From the NCBI RefSeq assembly GCF_024622975.1, contig NZ_JANJZT010000025.1, positions 1 through 57,598 of the forward strand: DNA of 57,598 nucleotides. Reading direction: 5' to 3'. The stretch's first letter is position 1. Every line of letters starts with the position of its first letter. Source of the stretch: Blautia caecimuris. GTDB taxonomy: Bacteria; Bacillota; Clostridia; Lachnospirales; Lachnospiraceae. The translations under genes and the position numbers were made by a program. Under the pieces are notes generated by a model. That model saw nothing but the letters and a program-made list of their open reading frames with translations. It was not told the DNA's origin and did not search any database. Of this stretch, positions 42,527-50,267 are shown in pieces.

Positions 42527-42841
42527 ATGTCACAGGTGTTCCGGGTGGAGCGGACGAAGAATTTTACAGTTATGAGCAATCATCATTTCAAGAATAAGAA
42601 ACTCTCTTTAAAGGCAAAAGGCCTTCTTTCTCTGATGCTGAGTTTGCCAGATGACTGGAATTATAATATGAAGGGGCTGGCATCTTTAAGCAGGGATGGG
42701 ATTGATTCTGTAAGATCAGCGATAAAAGAATTAGAACATCATGGATATGTGGAGAGACACAGGATCAGGTATTGTGACGGCTGTTATGGGGATACGGAAT
42801 ATATTGTCCGTGAAGTACCTTCGGGGAAGGGAAATGAATGA
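42527..42841 (+). CDS. Truncated RepA-type replication initiator, N-terminal wHTH only (104 aa)
   Basis: ATG at 42527 follows ATTGGAGGTGAAGCT. The product (FRVERTKNFTVMSNHHFKNK, then SLKAKGLLSLMLSLPDDWNY and SRDGIDSVRSAIKELEHHGY) is the N-terminal winged helix of RepA-like initiators common on Clostridia plasmids and ICEs. Those proteins normally continue through a linker to a second, DnaD-like domain. Here the frame stops at 104 residues; traces of the proline/methionine-rich linker (EKPMWEKPV-like) appear in another frame after 42841. The gene was probably shortened by a frameshift and may no longer initiate replication. Confidence 0.7.
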   Translation: MSQVFRVERTKNFTVMSNHHFKNKKLSLKAKGLLSLMLSLPDDWNYNMKGLASLSRDGIDSVRSAIKELEHHGYVERHRIRYCDGCYGDTEYIVREVPSGKGNE

Positions 42842-43102
42842 GCAGATATGAAAATATGCAATACAGGTTTTACAATCTGGATACATCAGACCATAGGAAA
42901 TCACTGTATGGGTTATTCCCATCTGGGAATGTCAGGCCATAGGAGAAGCCTATGTGGGAAAAACCTGTGCAGGATCATGGGACACTATTAAGTATGTAAA
43001 AAACTTAATATTAAAGAATTAATGAAAGAGATAATAAAATATTTATCTTATCAAAGAGCGTAAGTATTAATTTGGTTCAAAAAAATAAAGGAGAAAGATA
43101 AT

Positions 43103-44047
43103 ATGAGAATGATGAAAAATAAGGAAAATCAGATAATTACAGTGATTGGTGTGGATCACGGATATGGAAACCTGAAAACAGCCTGCAGATGTTTTCAGGC
43201 AGGTGTAACCAGATATGAAAAGGAGCCTACATTCCAGAATAACCTTCTGGTTTATCAAGGAGTGTATTACCAGATTGGAGAAGAACACAAGGAGTTTCGG
43301 GCAGAAAAAACGGAGGATGAGGACTATTACATCCTTACACTTGCGGCCATTGCCAGTGAGTTGGAAAGTAAAGGGGTGGATCAGGCGAAAGTACATCTGG
43401 CTGCCGGACTTCCGCTGACATGGGTGAGCAGTCAGAAAGAAACTTTCCGTGATTATCTGCTTCAGAATGCAGTGGTGGATTTTGTGTTTCGTGGAAAAGC
43501 TTATCATGTAGAGTTTATCGGGGCAGATATTTTTCCACAGGGATTTGCAGCTGTCGCATATCATCTGCAGGAATTTATGGGAATCAATATGCTAGTGGAC
43601 ATCGGAAATGGGACAATGAATATCATGTATATCAATAATTCACGACCGGTAGAAAAGAAATGTTTTACTGAAAAATACGGGACACATCAATGTGTGCTGG
43701 CTGTCAGGGAACAGTTATTAAGGAGGATGGGAGCAGTAGTGGACGATCTGGTCATTGAACAGGTGATCCGAAAAGGAACAGCAGATATCGGGGAAAATTA
43801 TCTGGATGTTATGAAAGCGGCTGCAAGAGATTATACAGCAGAAATCTTTCGAAAACTGAGGGAACACGAATATAATCCGGAATTAATGCGGCTGTATGTA
43901 GTCGGAGGCGGTGGCTGTATGATCGAAAACTTTGGAGATTATGTCAGGAACCGGGTAACCATTATCCATGATATCTGTGCAGCGGCAAAAGGTTACGAGA
44001 TGCTGGCAGTCAGAAAAATTCAGAAGAATGGAGGCAGACTGATATGA
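43103..44047 (+). CDS. ParM/StbA-type actin-like partition ATPase (314 aa)
   Basis: ATG at 43103 follows AAAGGAGAAAGATAAT. The protein has actin-fold phosphate motifs: VIGVDHGYGNLKTAC near the N-terminus, NMLVDIGNGTMNIMYINNSR in the middle and LYVVGGGGCMIENFG near the C-terminus. ParM-like proteins form filaments that separate plasmid copies. Its stop overlaps the start of the next gene, whose product is the likely DNA adaptor. This points to a plasmid origin for the segment. Confidence 0.82.
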   Translation: MRMMKNKENQIITVIGVDHGYGNLKTACRCFQAGVTRYEKEPTFQNNLLVYQGVYYQIGEEHKEFRAEKTEDEDYYILTLAAIASELESKGVDQAKVHLAAGLPLTWVSSQKETFRDYLLQNAVVDFVFRGKAYHVEFIGADIFPQGFAAVAYHLQEFMGINMLVDIGNGTMNIMYINNSRPVEKKCFTEKYGTHQCVLAVREQLLRRMGAVVDDLVIEQVIRKGTADIGENYLDVMKAAARDYTAEIFRKLREHEYNPELMRLYVVGGGGCMIENFGDYVRNRVTIIHDICAAAKGYEMLAVRKIQKNGGRLI

Positions 44048-44481
44048 GTATGAGAAAGGAACGGAAAATCATCAATACAAATATCCGCCTGAATCTGCTG
44101 GACGAGGCAGACCGTCAGGCTTGGGAGTATTTACAGACCATGAACAGGAAAAAGTATAAATCCTATACACGGGCGGTAGTAGCTGCTGTGAATGATTATT
44201 TTGGTCGGGAATATGAGAAGGAAGAAGATCCTTACCTGGAGACTCGGGAAAAGGAAGATGCGTTTCTGAGACAGGTGCAGAACGCTATCAAAGAAGGGGT
44301 AAAAGAATCGGTTCCTATGTTACTTGCGAAAAATCTCATGGAGCTGCTGCATCCGTATATGAATGGTGTCGGAAAGCCGTTTGTGCAAGAAAAAGAAGAG
44401 ACTGTTTTTGCTGTTGATTCAATGGATAGGGAACAGGAAGAAAATGCAGATGCGGCATTAGATTTTGCAGACAATTTTTAA
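44044..44481 (+). CDS. ParR-like partner of the actin-like ATPase (145 aa)
   Basis: ATG at 44044 overlaps the previous stop. The N-terminus (IINTNIRLNLLDEADRQAWE, then KYKSYTRAVVAAVNDYF) looks like a ribbon-helix-helix DNA-binding domain. The C-terminal half is acidic and flexible, as in ParR adaptors that contact ParM filaments. The pair structure and overlap support a type II partition module. Family-level similarity is weak, so this is inferred from context. Confidence 0.6.
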   Translation: MSMRKERKIINTNIRLNLLDEADRQAWEYLQTMNRKKYKSYTRAVVAAVNDYFGREYEKEEDPYLETREKEDAFLRQVQNAIKEGVKESVPMLLAKNLMELLHPYMNGVGKPFVQEKEETVFAVDSMDREQEENADAALDFADNF

Positions 44482-44500
44482 AAGAAAATAAAAAGAGCAG

Positions 44501-44530
44501 GAAAAAATGCCCGGCATGAGAAGCCGGGCA
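44501..44530 (-). terminator. Strong hairpin between ParR-like and Xre genes
   Basis: TGCCCGGC (44508-44515) pairs with GCCGGGCA (44523-44530). On the minus strand it is followed by TTTTTTC, so it ends the Xre transcript; on the plus strand GAAAGAATC follows, which is a poor T run. Confidence 0.75.
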
Positions 44531-44538
44531 GAAAGAAT

Positions 44539-44781
44539 CTATTGATTTCCATCCTTTTTACGGGGGTAGGGGCGTTTGTCATCTGTCAGTTCAAGCAGAT
44601 AATCAACGCTGGTTTTATGAAATTTGGCCAGTTTGATCAGGATTTGTGTGGGAATGTCTACATCGCCGCATTCATAATTACTGTAAATACGCTGGCTGCA
44701 ATTTAAGATCTCGCCCATTTGTTTTTGTGTGAGATCACGATCCTCTCTTAGATTTCGGATTCTACTATACATTATTTTCAC
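44539..44781 (-). CDS. Xre-family regulator (80 aa)
   Basis: The gene reads leftward from ATG at 44781. It is a compact Cro/CI-type helix-turn-helix protein (IRNLREDRDLTQKQMGEILN, then CSQRIYSNYECGDVDIPTQI) with a short basic tail. The upstream divergent region has an inverted repeat TTTAGCG-7-CGCTAAA at 44825-44845 and another half-site at 44800-44806, likely its operators. It probably represses the membrane protein gene at 44869 and itself. Confidence 0.82.
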   Translation of the reverse strand: MKIMYSRIRNLREDRDLTQKQMGEILNCSQRIYSNYECGDVDIPTQILIKLAKFHKTSVDYLLELTDDKRPYPRKKDGNQ

Positions 44782-44799
44782 CTCATGGATTCATAATAT

Positions 44800-44847
44800 C
44801 TTAGCGAAATATTCACTATTGATATTTAGCGAAAAAATCGCTAAACT
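44800..44847. promoter_or_regulatory. Operator region of the 80-aa Xre regulator
   Basis: TTTAGCG (44825-44831) and CGCTAAA (44839-44845) form a perfect repeat, and CTTAGCG recurs at 44800-44806. TTGATA (44819-44824) and TAAACT (44842-44847) could be a weak promoter for the gene at 44869. Confidence 0.6.
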
Positions 44848-44868
44848 TATTTTTGAGGAGGTGTAAAG

Positions 44869-45117
44869 ATGGGAACTAAAATGTGGAAATTTTTAAAAGG
44901 GATGTTTTGTACCGCTTTATTTTGCGGATATTTTTATGTCCTATTCGTTAATCTTGTGTGTGGATTTTCCATGAGTGGAATAGAATCCAGATGGGATGCT
45001 TTGAAGGTGTTGGTTTGTGCCTTTCTTATGGCTGCAGGTTTGCCAGGGGTGATCTGGTATCAGCACCATCGTATTGAGAAATTGGAGAAAGAGTTGGAAG
45101 AGCTTCAGCACTTTTGA
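44869..45117 (+). CDS. Small two-helix membrane protein (82 aa)
   Basis: ATG at 44869 follows GAGGAGGTGTAAAG. Two hydrophobic helices (MFCTALFCGYFYVLFVNLVC and VLVCAFLMAAGLPGVIWY) are followed by a short coiled coil (IEKLEKELEELQHF). It is divergent from the Xre gene and ends before a strong terminator. No family is recognised. Control by the Xre protein through the 44825-44845 repeat is the likely circuit. Confidence 0.6.
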   Translation: MGTKMWKFLKGMFCTALFCGYFYVLFVNLVCGFSMSGIESRWDALKVLVCAFLMAAGLPGVIWYQHHRIEKLEKELEELQHF

Positions 45118-45192
45118 AAAGTGGATCTGTTTGGATGGAAGTTTAACAGAATTTGATGAATGGACAATTGAATAATAGCAGTAAAAGATCAT

Positions 45193-45249
45193 AGCAGTTG
45201 AAACAATTTTCCGGGGAAAAAACGGTTATTGTTTTTAACTGCTATTTTT
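45193..45249 (+). terminator. Terminator after the small membrane protein gene
   Basis: AGCAGTTGAAACAAT (45193-45207) pairs with ATTGTTTTTAACTGCT (45228-45243), with a small bulge, followed by ATTTTTG. Confidence 0.75.
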
Positions 45250-45332
45250 GTCCTTCGGTAGTGGAAAAGAGTGCGGTGAACAGTAGAGACTGGCAGGATG
45301 TACAAAAAGTACAGGCAGATATATCTGGTTAG

Positions 45333-45707
45333 GTGCCGGATACGGCACATGATTGTCCGGTACTGCGCACCGGAGTGGGATGCCCAAAAGACATTCCGGA
45401 AATAGAAATTCTCTGGAAAGGTGAGAACTTCTATTGCCTTTATATCCTTTTTGCATCCCACAAAACCACTGTCATCTTCCTGCCTTTCTTTTATTTGTGT
45501 GAAGAGGAGCAGAAGCAATCAGCACGTATGGAATGGCAGAAGATGACAGGCAAGTTTCGCAAAGTGGCAAGCCACTATGCACCGGAATCAGCCAAGGGGC
45601 TGTTCCTAAACTTGCCAGAGGACGCTGTCCCTTGGAACCCTGGCCGCCAATGCTATGAAGTTCTGTTCCTGAAATGTCCACCGGACATTCCATTCACAGA
45701 TTCATAG
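45333..45707 (+). CDS. Doubtful ORF upstream of the mobilization genes (124 aa)
   Basis: A GTG-started frame runs from 45333 to 45707 without a clear ribosome binding site. The stretch 45118-45829 contains no other good gene. Its start region is occupied by two hairpins (GTGCCG-GATA-CGGCAC and CCGGT-ACTGCGC-ACCGG), and its end runs into the candidate oriT. The peptide has no recognised domain. It may simply be an open frame in a region conserved for DNA or RNA structure. Confidence 0.2.
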   Translation: MPDTAHDCPVLRTGVGCPKDIPEIEILWKGENFYCLYILFASHKTTVIFLPFFYLCEEEQKQSARMEWQKMTGKFRKVASHYAPESAKGLFLNLPEDAVPWNPGRQCYEVLFLKCPPDIPFTDS

Positions 45708-45714
45708 ATTGACT

Positions 45715-45761
45715 AGGGCTTTGCCCTGCACCCACCAAAGGGGAAGATTTCATTTCCCCTT
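45715..45761 (+). other. Candidate oriT of the second mobilization unit
   Basis: AGGGC-TTT-GCCCT at 45715-45727 is followed directly by GCACCCACC, then by AAGGGGAA/TTCCCCTT (45738-45761). A stem-loop followed by a C-rich nick region, just upstream of mobC and a MOBP relaxase gene, is the expected oriT layout. It resembles the arrangement at 16339-16385. Confidence 0.5.
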
Positions 45762-45829
45762 ATGGAATTCCCTCGTAGTTGGAAGTGCATGAAAATAACA
45801 GTGTAGATTATAGAAGGAGTGAAAGGATT

Positions 45830-46210
45830 ATGAGAAAAAGAAACCATACCGTTACGATACGGATGAATGAGAAAGAATATGCCCTGCTTCAGCAAAAGAT
45901 CAAAGCATCGGGTCAGACACAGCAGGCAGTGATACTTGCCGCAATTGAAAATGTGGATCTAATGTCAGCGGAGGTAAAAGAGGAATTGAATGTATTAAAT
46001 CAAAGGCTTGGGGAAACAAACCATCTGCTGCGAGGTGCAACAACCAATATCAACCAGATCGCACATCATATGAATGCTGGCAGTTTTTATCCCAGAGCAG
46101 ATGTGCTGAACAGTCTCAGTGAAAACATATCGGGGTATCGGAAGGAGTGTGAAACGATATGGCAATCAATAAGACAATTAATAAGCGGACAAATTCCCAT
46201 GGGGCAATGA
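45830..46210 (+). CDS. mobC: MobC-like relaxosome protein of the second element (126 aa)
   Basis: ATG at 45830 follows AGAAGGAGTGAAAGGATT; codons upstream in frame are not supported by a site. The N-terminus (RNHTVTIRMNEKEYALLQQK) is a ribbon-helix-helix segment. The signature GATTNINQIAHHMNAGSFYP is the MobC core. It should bind the adjacent candidate oriT. It overlaps the relaxase gene by about 50 nt in another frame. Confidence 0.85.
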   Translation: MRKRNHTVTIRMNEKEYALLQQKIKASGQTQQAVILAAIENVDLMSAEVKEELNVLNQRLGETNHLLRGATTNINQIAHHMNAGSFYPRADVLNSLSENISGYRKECETIWQSIRQLISGQIPMGQ

Positions 46211-47400
46211 GAAACTGTATTGAGTATATCCTGCGGGAGGGAAAAACGGAGCAGCATCTTGTTCATATTATTGGGCCGTATCCGTATGAAAAAGTAAATT
46301 ATGATCTGGTATATCAGTCATTTTTAGCGGAAAAACGATTATGGGGGAAGGATTCCGGTCGGATGTATTTCCATAATGTGATTTCCTGGCATAAAGATGA
46401 GAAAATCACACCTGAGCAGGCTTTGGAATTTGGAATAGAATTTGCTGAAAAGTGGTTTGCCGGTTTTCAGACCGTTGTCAGTGTTCACAAGGATAAAGAC
46501 CATATTCACTGCTATATAGTTACTAATTCTGTAAGCTACGAAAATGGGAAAAAACTGCATAATTCCAGAAAAGATCTGGAACGTATGAAGCGGCTGACGA
46601 ATCGGATGTGCCGGGAACGTGGACTCTCCATAGCGGAAAAAGGCAAGCATTTTGATGGCAGTCAGATTGAGAACGGAGAAGTGACCGCATGGAGCAAAGA
46701 CAAATACAATCTGTTTCGTAACCATGCAAAGGATAGTTATGTGGCAGATTGTGCCATGGCTGTGCTGAATGTGATGGAGTATTGCACCAGCCGGGAGCAA
46801 TTTATCAGAGAAATGAAGAATGCAGGATGGAGCGTGAATTGGACAGAGAAAAGAAAGCATATCACGTTTCAAAATCAGGAAGGGAAGAAGGTACGTGACA
46901 GTAACCTTTCTAAGACTTTTCATTTAAAAATCAGTAAGGGGGAATTAGAGGATGAATTTATCAGAAATGAACAAAAAGAAAACTATGGTATCCACAGATA
47001 TGACACAGTTGATGCCGATCTCACACGATACTATCGACAAGTGGAAGAAGCTGTCGCAGGAACAGGCGGAGGCCCTGTCGAATGTGACTGCAGAGAGGGA
47101 CGAATTATTGAAAGCCCAGACAAAAGATCGAGAATTGATACAGAAATGTATGGAACGAATCGGAGAGTTTCGAGAAGGGATTCGGAGTCTCTCATCCGAA
47201 AATCAGAAGCTGCAAGACGAGCTTCAGAAGTTAACCGAGGAAAATCAGAAACTGCAAATCGAATTGTCCAAAACGCAGAATATCAGTCAGTATCTGCAGA
47301 GAAGCAACGACGATCTGCGGAACAGGAACGGATTGCTGAGCAGGAAAGAGCAAGAGCAGCTCGAAGAAAGAATAAGAGACATTCAGAGCCAGAACTGTAA
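46159..47400 (+). CDS. MOBP-type relaxase of the second element (413 aa)
   Basis: ATG at 46159 overlaps mobC. The relaxase domain has the metal-binding histidines in SVHKDKDHIHCYIVTNSV (His110, His115, His117) and MAINKTINKRTNSHGAMRNC at the N-terminus. The last 150 residues are a highly charged, low-complexity tail, because that DNA also encodes the coiled-coil protein starting at 46952. It would nick its own oriT and could borrow the ICE VirD4/VirB machinery for transfer. It is distinct from the ICE relaxase at 16857. Confidence 0.88.
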   Translation: MAINKTINKRTNSHGAMRNCIEYILREGKTEQHLVHIIGPYPYEKVNYDLVYQSFLAEKRLWGKDSGRMYFHNVISWHKDEKITPEQALEFGIEFAEKWFAGFQTVVSVHKDKDHIHCYIVTNSVSYENGKKLHNSRKDLERMKRLTNRMCRERGLSIAEKGKHFDGSQIENGEVTAWSKDKYNLFRNHAKDSYVADCAMAVLNVMEYCTSREQFIREMKNAGWSVNWTEKRKHITFQNQEGKKVRDSNLSKTFHLKISKGELEDEFIRNEQKENYGIHRYDTVDADLTRYYRQVEEAVAGTGGGPVECDCREGRIIESPDKRSRIDTEMYGTNRRVSRRDSESLIRKSEAARRASEVNRGKSETANRIVQNAEYQSVSAEKQRRSAEQERIAEQERARAARRKNKRHSEPEL

Positions 47401-47668
47401 GCTGGAGAAGCTGGTCGTAATGTCTTCAGTGGAGGCTGTTGAAGTAGCACTGGAAAAGAAAAAGGAGGCGGAACAGAAAATGCGTAATGCGGAGAAACAG
47501 GAACGATTAGCAAAGAAGAATGTAGAGACTACAGTGAGAAAAATAAAAAAACAGACCCAAAAGAAAGTGGCAATGGTGAAGAAAAGGGAAGAATTCTGGA
47601 AATACAGTTTTTGGATTATGACGATGGTTGTGTTTGCAAGTTGTTGGTTTAAGTATTTCATAATTTAG
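46952..47668 (+). CDS. Coiled-coil membrane protein overlapping the relaxase gene (238 aa)
   Basis: ATG at 46952 lies inside the relaxase gene in another frame, with AAGGGGGAATTAGAGG just upstream. About 449 nt are read in both frames. The product is a long coiled coil (ENQKLQDELQKLTEENQKLQ and similar heptads) ending in a transmembrane helix (FWIMTMVVFASCWFKYFII). The relaxase frame over the same DNA is repetitive Arg/Glu/Ser-rich sequence, as expected when one frame dictates the other. It may tether the relaxosome to the membrane; that is inferred. Confidence 0.75.
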   Translation: MNLSEMNKKKTMVSTDMTQLMPISHDTIDKWKKLSQEQAEALSNVTAERDELLKAQTKDRELIQKCMERIGEFREGIRSLSSENQKLQDELQKLTEENQKLQIELSKTQNISQYLQRSNDDLRNRNGLLSRKEQEQLEERIRDIQSQNCKLEKLVVMSSVEAVEVALEKKKEAEQKMRNAEKQERLAKKNVETTVRKIKKQTQKKVAMVKKREEFWKYSFWIMTMVVFASCWFKYFII

Positions 47669-47828
47669 GGATAGCAGTGAGCATGTTCATATAAAGGAAC
47701 AGTCAGAATTGTCTTCTGAAATCTATATGTTGGCACAGGCTGTTCAGGAATATGAAAAGCCTGTTGTTATGTTCAATGAGTTTATCGGAAAAATACTTAT
47801 TCATGATCGTGATTGCAAGGGAGGATGA
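47664..47828 (+). pseudogene. Possible remnant of a serine recombinase C-terminus
   Basis: A short open frame without a good start encodes EQSELSSEIYMLAQAVQEYE and then FNEFIGKILIHDRDCKGG before TGA at 47826. It recalls the C-terminal part of large serine recombinases found in mobile elements, but it is too short for certainty. It may mark the old right end of the second element. Confidence 0.3.
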
Positions 47829-47836
47829 GATAGCTA

Positions 47837-48043
47837 ATGGATACTATTTGCTTTAACTTTGTCGGGTATTTTGTTCCACCCGAATTTGGATAAGTTGTGC
47901 CGACATGGGAAGAGGTAGAAGAAATCCGAAAGTGCGAAGAATGCAGAGAAAGATTTCGTCAAAACTATCTGAAACGAGAGAGTAAGAAGAGGTGGACGGA
48001 TAAAAAAGCAAAATATGTAGTTGTTGAGTTTCAAAATCTATGA
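47837..48043 (+). pseudogene. Small hypothetical gene broken by an in-frame TAA
   Basis: ATG 47837 opens a frame that meets TAA at 47891-47893 and then continues open to TGA at 48041-48043. The second part (VVPTWEEVEEIRKCEECRER, then FRQNYLKRESKKRWTDKKAK) has a CxxC pair and a basic helix and looks protein-like. A single base change would restore one 68-residue frame. No family recognised. Confidence 0.35.
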
Positions 48044-48144
48044 TAAAATAAATATGATTTTGTTTTTGGTTTTCCCGGTCTATATGATTGTTGATAAAGT
48101 TGTATATAAAGAATGTGAGAACTAAGAATTATTTCTCATTCATT

Positions 48145-48174
48145 TTAGAGAATGGAAAATATAGCAGATATAAT
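48145..48174 (+). promoter_or_regulatory. Weak candidate promoter for the pab/fol operon
   Basis: TTAGAG (48145-48150) and a perfect TATAAT (48169-48174) are 18 nt apart. It would give a leader of about 120 nt containing the hairpin at 48245. Confidence 0.35.
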
Positions 48175-48244
48175 GAAAATGTGGGAAAGATTATAGAAAG
48201 TAACTGATAAATAAAATATAGAGGGTGTGCCCATAAAAAATGGA

Positions 48245-48294
48245 AGACTGCCAAAAAAGAATCTTTTACAGGTTCTTTTTTGGTAGTCTTTTTT
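48245..48294 (+). terminator. Terminator-like hairpin abutting the pabA ribosome binding site
   Basis: AGACTGCCAAAAAAGAA (48245-48261) pairs with TTCTTTTTTGGTAGTCT (48273-48289) over 17 bp with one G-U, followed by a T run to 48294. The TTGGAGG site of pabA begins at 48293, so no promoter fits between it and the gene. Transcription must pass the hairpin, which suggests an attenuator. Confidence 0.7.
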
Positions 48295-48304
48295 GGAGGA
48301 AAAT

Positions 48305-48919
48305 ATGTATTTAATGATTGATAATTATGATTCTTTTGTACATAATCTTGTTTGTTATTTTAGAGAATATGGAGAAAATATTTATTTAGTGCGTAATGAT
48401 AAAATTACCATAGAGGAAATTAATGATTTCCTGAAGCAAGGTATTCTGGAAGGAATTATTATTTCACCAGGACCCAAAAGTCCAGAAGACTGTGGGATAT
48501 GCAAGGAAATTATATTAAATATGGCAGGTAAAATTCCAATTCTTGGTGTTTGCCTTGGGCATCAGATTATTGGACATGTCTTTAGAGCCAAGGTAAAAAA
48601 AGGTCCCAAACCAATGCATGGAAAGGTTACAAAAATATATCATCATCAAAAAGCTCTTTTTGACAGACTTCCGGAATCATATACCGTGACAAGATATCAT
48701 TCTCTGATTGTCAGTGATGAGAATTTTCCGGACATTCTGGAAATCGATGCCCGCTCAGAAGATGGAATTATTATGGGAATACATCATAAAACTTATCATA
48801 TTTATGGAGTTCAATTTCATCCCGAAGCTGTTTTGACAGAATATGGACATGAATTATTGGGAAACTTTATGAAAATATGCGAAGAATGGAAGAAAAAATA
48901 TGAAGACAAAGATTTATAA
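48305..48919 (+). CDS. pabA: Aminodeoxychorismate synthase glutamine amidotransferase subunit (204 aa)
   Basis: ATG at 48305 follows TTGGAGGAAAAT. The protein is a class I glutamine amidotransferase with the nucleophile Cys83 in GVCLGHQ and the His172/Glu174 pair in VQFHPEAVLTEYG. It releases ammonia from glutamine for the synthase encoded next. The PabA and TrpG families are closely related; neighbours pabB, pabC and fol genes fix the assignment here. The gene overlaps pabB by 20 nt. Confidence 0.92.
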   Translation: MYLMIDNYDSFVHNLVCYFREYGENIYLVRNDKITIEEINDFLKQGILEGIIISPGPKSPEDCGICKEIILNMAGKIPILGVCLGHQIIGHVFRAKVKKGPKPMHGKVTKIYHHQKALFDRLPESYTVTRYHSLIVSDENFPDILEIDARSEDGIIMGIHHKTYHIYGVQFHPEAVLTEYGHELLGNFMKICEEWKKKYEDKDL

Positions 48920-50267
48920 ACTGGATTTTTATAGAAAATCAGAAGATATTTTTGAACAGTATAAATGTGAACCTATGGCTATTTTTTTAGATTCTTCTCT
49001 GGAAAATCAGCTAGGCAGATACTCCATTATTGGCTTGAAACCCTATTTGATTTTAAAAGAGAACGATGGGATTTTTTACAAGAATGATGAGCCTCAAGAG
49101 GAAACTTTTGAACAGGGAATACAAAAATATTTGAAGCAATATAAAGAAGACAATCCCACAGATTTACCGTTGATTTCAGGGGCATTAGGTTATTTTTCCT
49201 ATGATTATGGAAGAAAATTTGAGGGTATAAGAAGCCGTCATCCTAAAAAATTACAGATACCGGAAGTGCTGTTTGTCTTTTATGATGTTTTGATTATTGA
49301 AGATAAAGTTAAAAAAATACTTTATATTACAGCAAGAGGGGAAACAGAAAATGCAGAGAGTGTGGTAAAAACCTTGAAGCAGGAAATAGAAAAATGTGCA
49401 TCTGTGAAAATTCCTCTTAGGCATAAGGAACAGGCGGAATTTTATCCTAATTTCACAAAAGAAGAATATAAAACAGCCATTGATAACATGATTCATTATA
49501 TTATAGAAGGGGATATTTATATTGCAAATATGACGCAGCAGCTGACAGTTGACAGCAAAAAAAGTCCCTATGATGTCTATCGTTATCTAAGAACGTATAA
49601 TCCGGCTCCGTTTGGCAGTTTCTTTCAGTGCGGAGACTTTCAGATCATCAGTGCATCTCCGGAACGGTTTTTAAAAATCAATAAAAATAATATAGAAACA
49701 CGTCCGATCAAAGGCACCAGAAAGAGGGGAGAAACAGAGGAAGAAGATATTTCTTTACGGGAAGAACTGCGAAATTCATCAAAAGATCGCAGTGAGTTGT
49801 TGATGATCGTAGACTTGGAAAGAAATGATTTAAATCATATATGTATTCCGGGAAGTGTAAAAGTAACGGAACATTTTGCAATTGAGACGTATGCAACGGT
49901 TTTTCATTTAGTGACAACTATTGTGGGGAGATTAAAAGAGAATATAAACACACACGATTTATTAAAAGCAGTTTTCCCAGGCGGCTCTATAACCGGAGCA
50001 CCTAAAATACGGGCAATGGAAATCATTGATGAATTGGAACATGACAGACGAAATTTATATACAGGATCTTTAGGTTATTTTTCCTTTGACGGCAATTGTG
50101 ACTTTAATATTATTATTCGAACCGCAGTTTATCAGGACCACAGATATTATCTGGGGGTAGGCGGCGGAATCACGTGCGAATCAGATTTAGAATTTGAATA
50201 TGAAGAAACTTTACAGAAAGCGAAAGCCATTCTGGAGGCCCTTTGGGAGGAAGAGTCATGCTTATAA
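48900..50267 (+). CDS. pabB: Aminodeoxychorismate synthase component I (455 aa)
   Basis: ATG at 48900 overlaps pabA. The chorismate-binding fold is clear: YIANMTQQL, ISASPERFLKI, RPIKGTRKRGETEEED, and the signature FPGGSITGAPKIRAMEIIDE. The IKGT motif places the protein with PabB/TrpE enzymes. It converts chorismate and ammonia to 4-amino-4-deoxychorismate together with PabA. Its stop overlaps the start of pabC. Confidence 0.93.
   Translation: MKTKIYKLDFYRKSEDIFEQYKCEPMAIFLDSSLENQLGRYSIIGLKPYLILKENDGIFYKNDEPQEETFEQGIQKYLKQYKEDNPTDLPLISGALGYFSYDYGRKFEGIRSRHPKKLQIPEVLFVFYDVLIIEDKVKKILYITARGETENAESVVKTLKQEIEKCASVKIPLRHKEQAEFYPNFTKEEYKTAIDNMIHYIIEGDIYIANMTQQLTVDSKKSPYDVYRYLRTYNPAPFGSFFQCGDFQIISASPERFLKINKNNIETRPIKGTRKRGETEEEDISLREELRNSSKDRSELLMIVDLERNDLNHICIPGSVKVTEHFAIETYATVFHLVTTIVGRLKENINTHDLLKAVFPGGSITGAPKIRAMEIIDELEHDRRNLYTGSLGYFSFDGNCDFNIIIRTAVYQDHRYYLGVGGGITCESDLEFEYEETLQKAKAILEALWEEESCL

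Noticed and set aside
45189..45518. Minus-strand ORF of 109 codons
   Set aside because: It crosses a strong terminator and two hairpins and has no recognisable domain.
48220..48304. Folate (THF) riboswitch upstream of pabA
   Set aside because: The leader does not show the conserved THF aptamer core that I know; only a simple terminator stem is visible.
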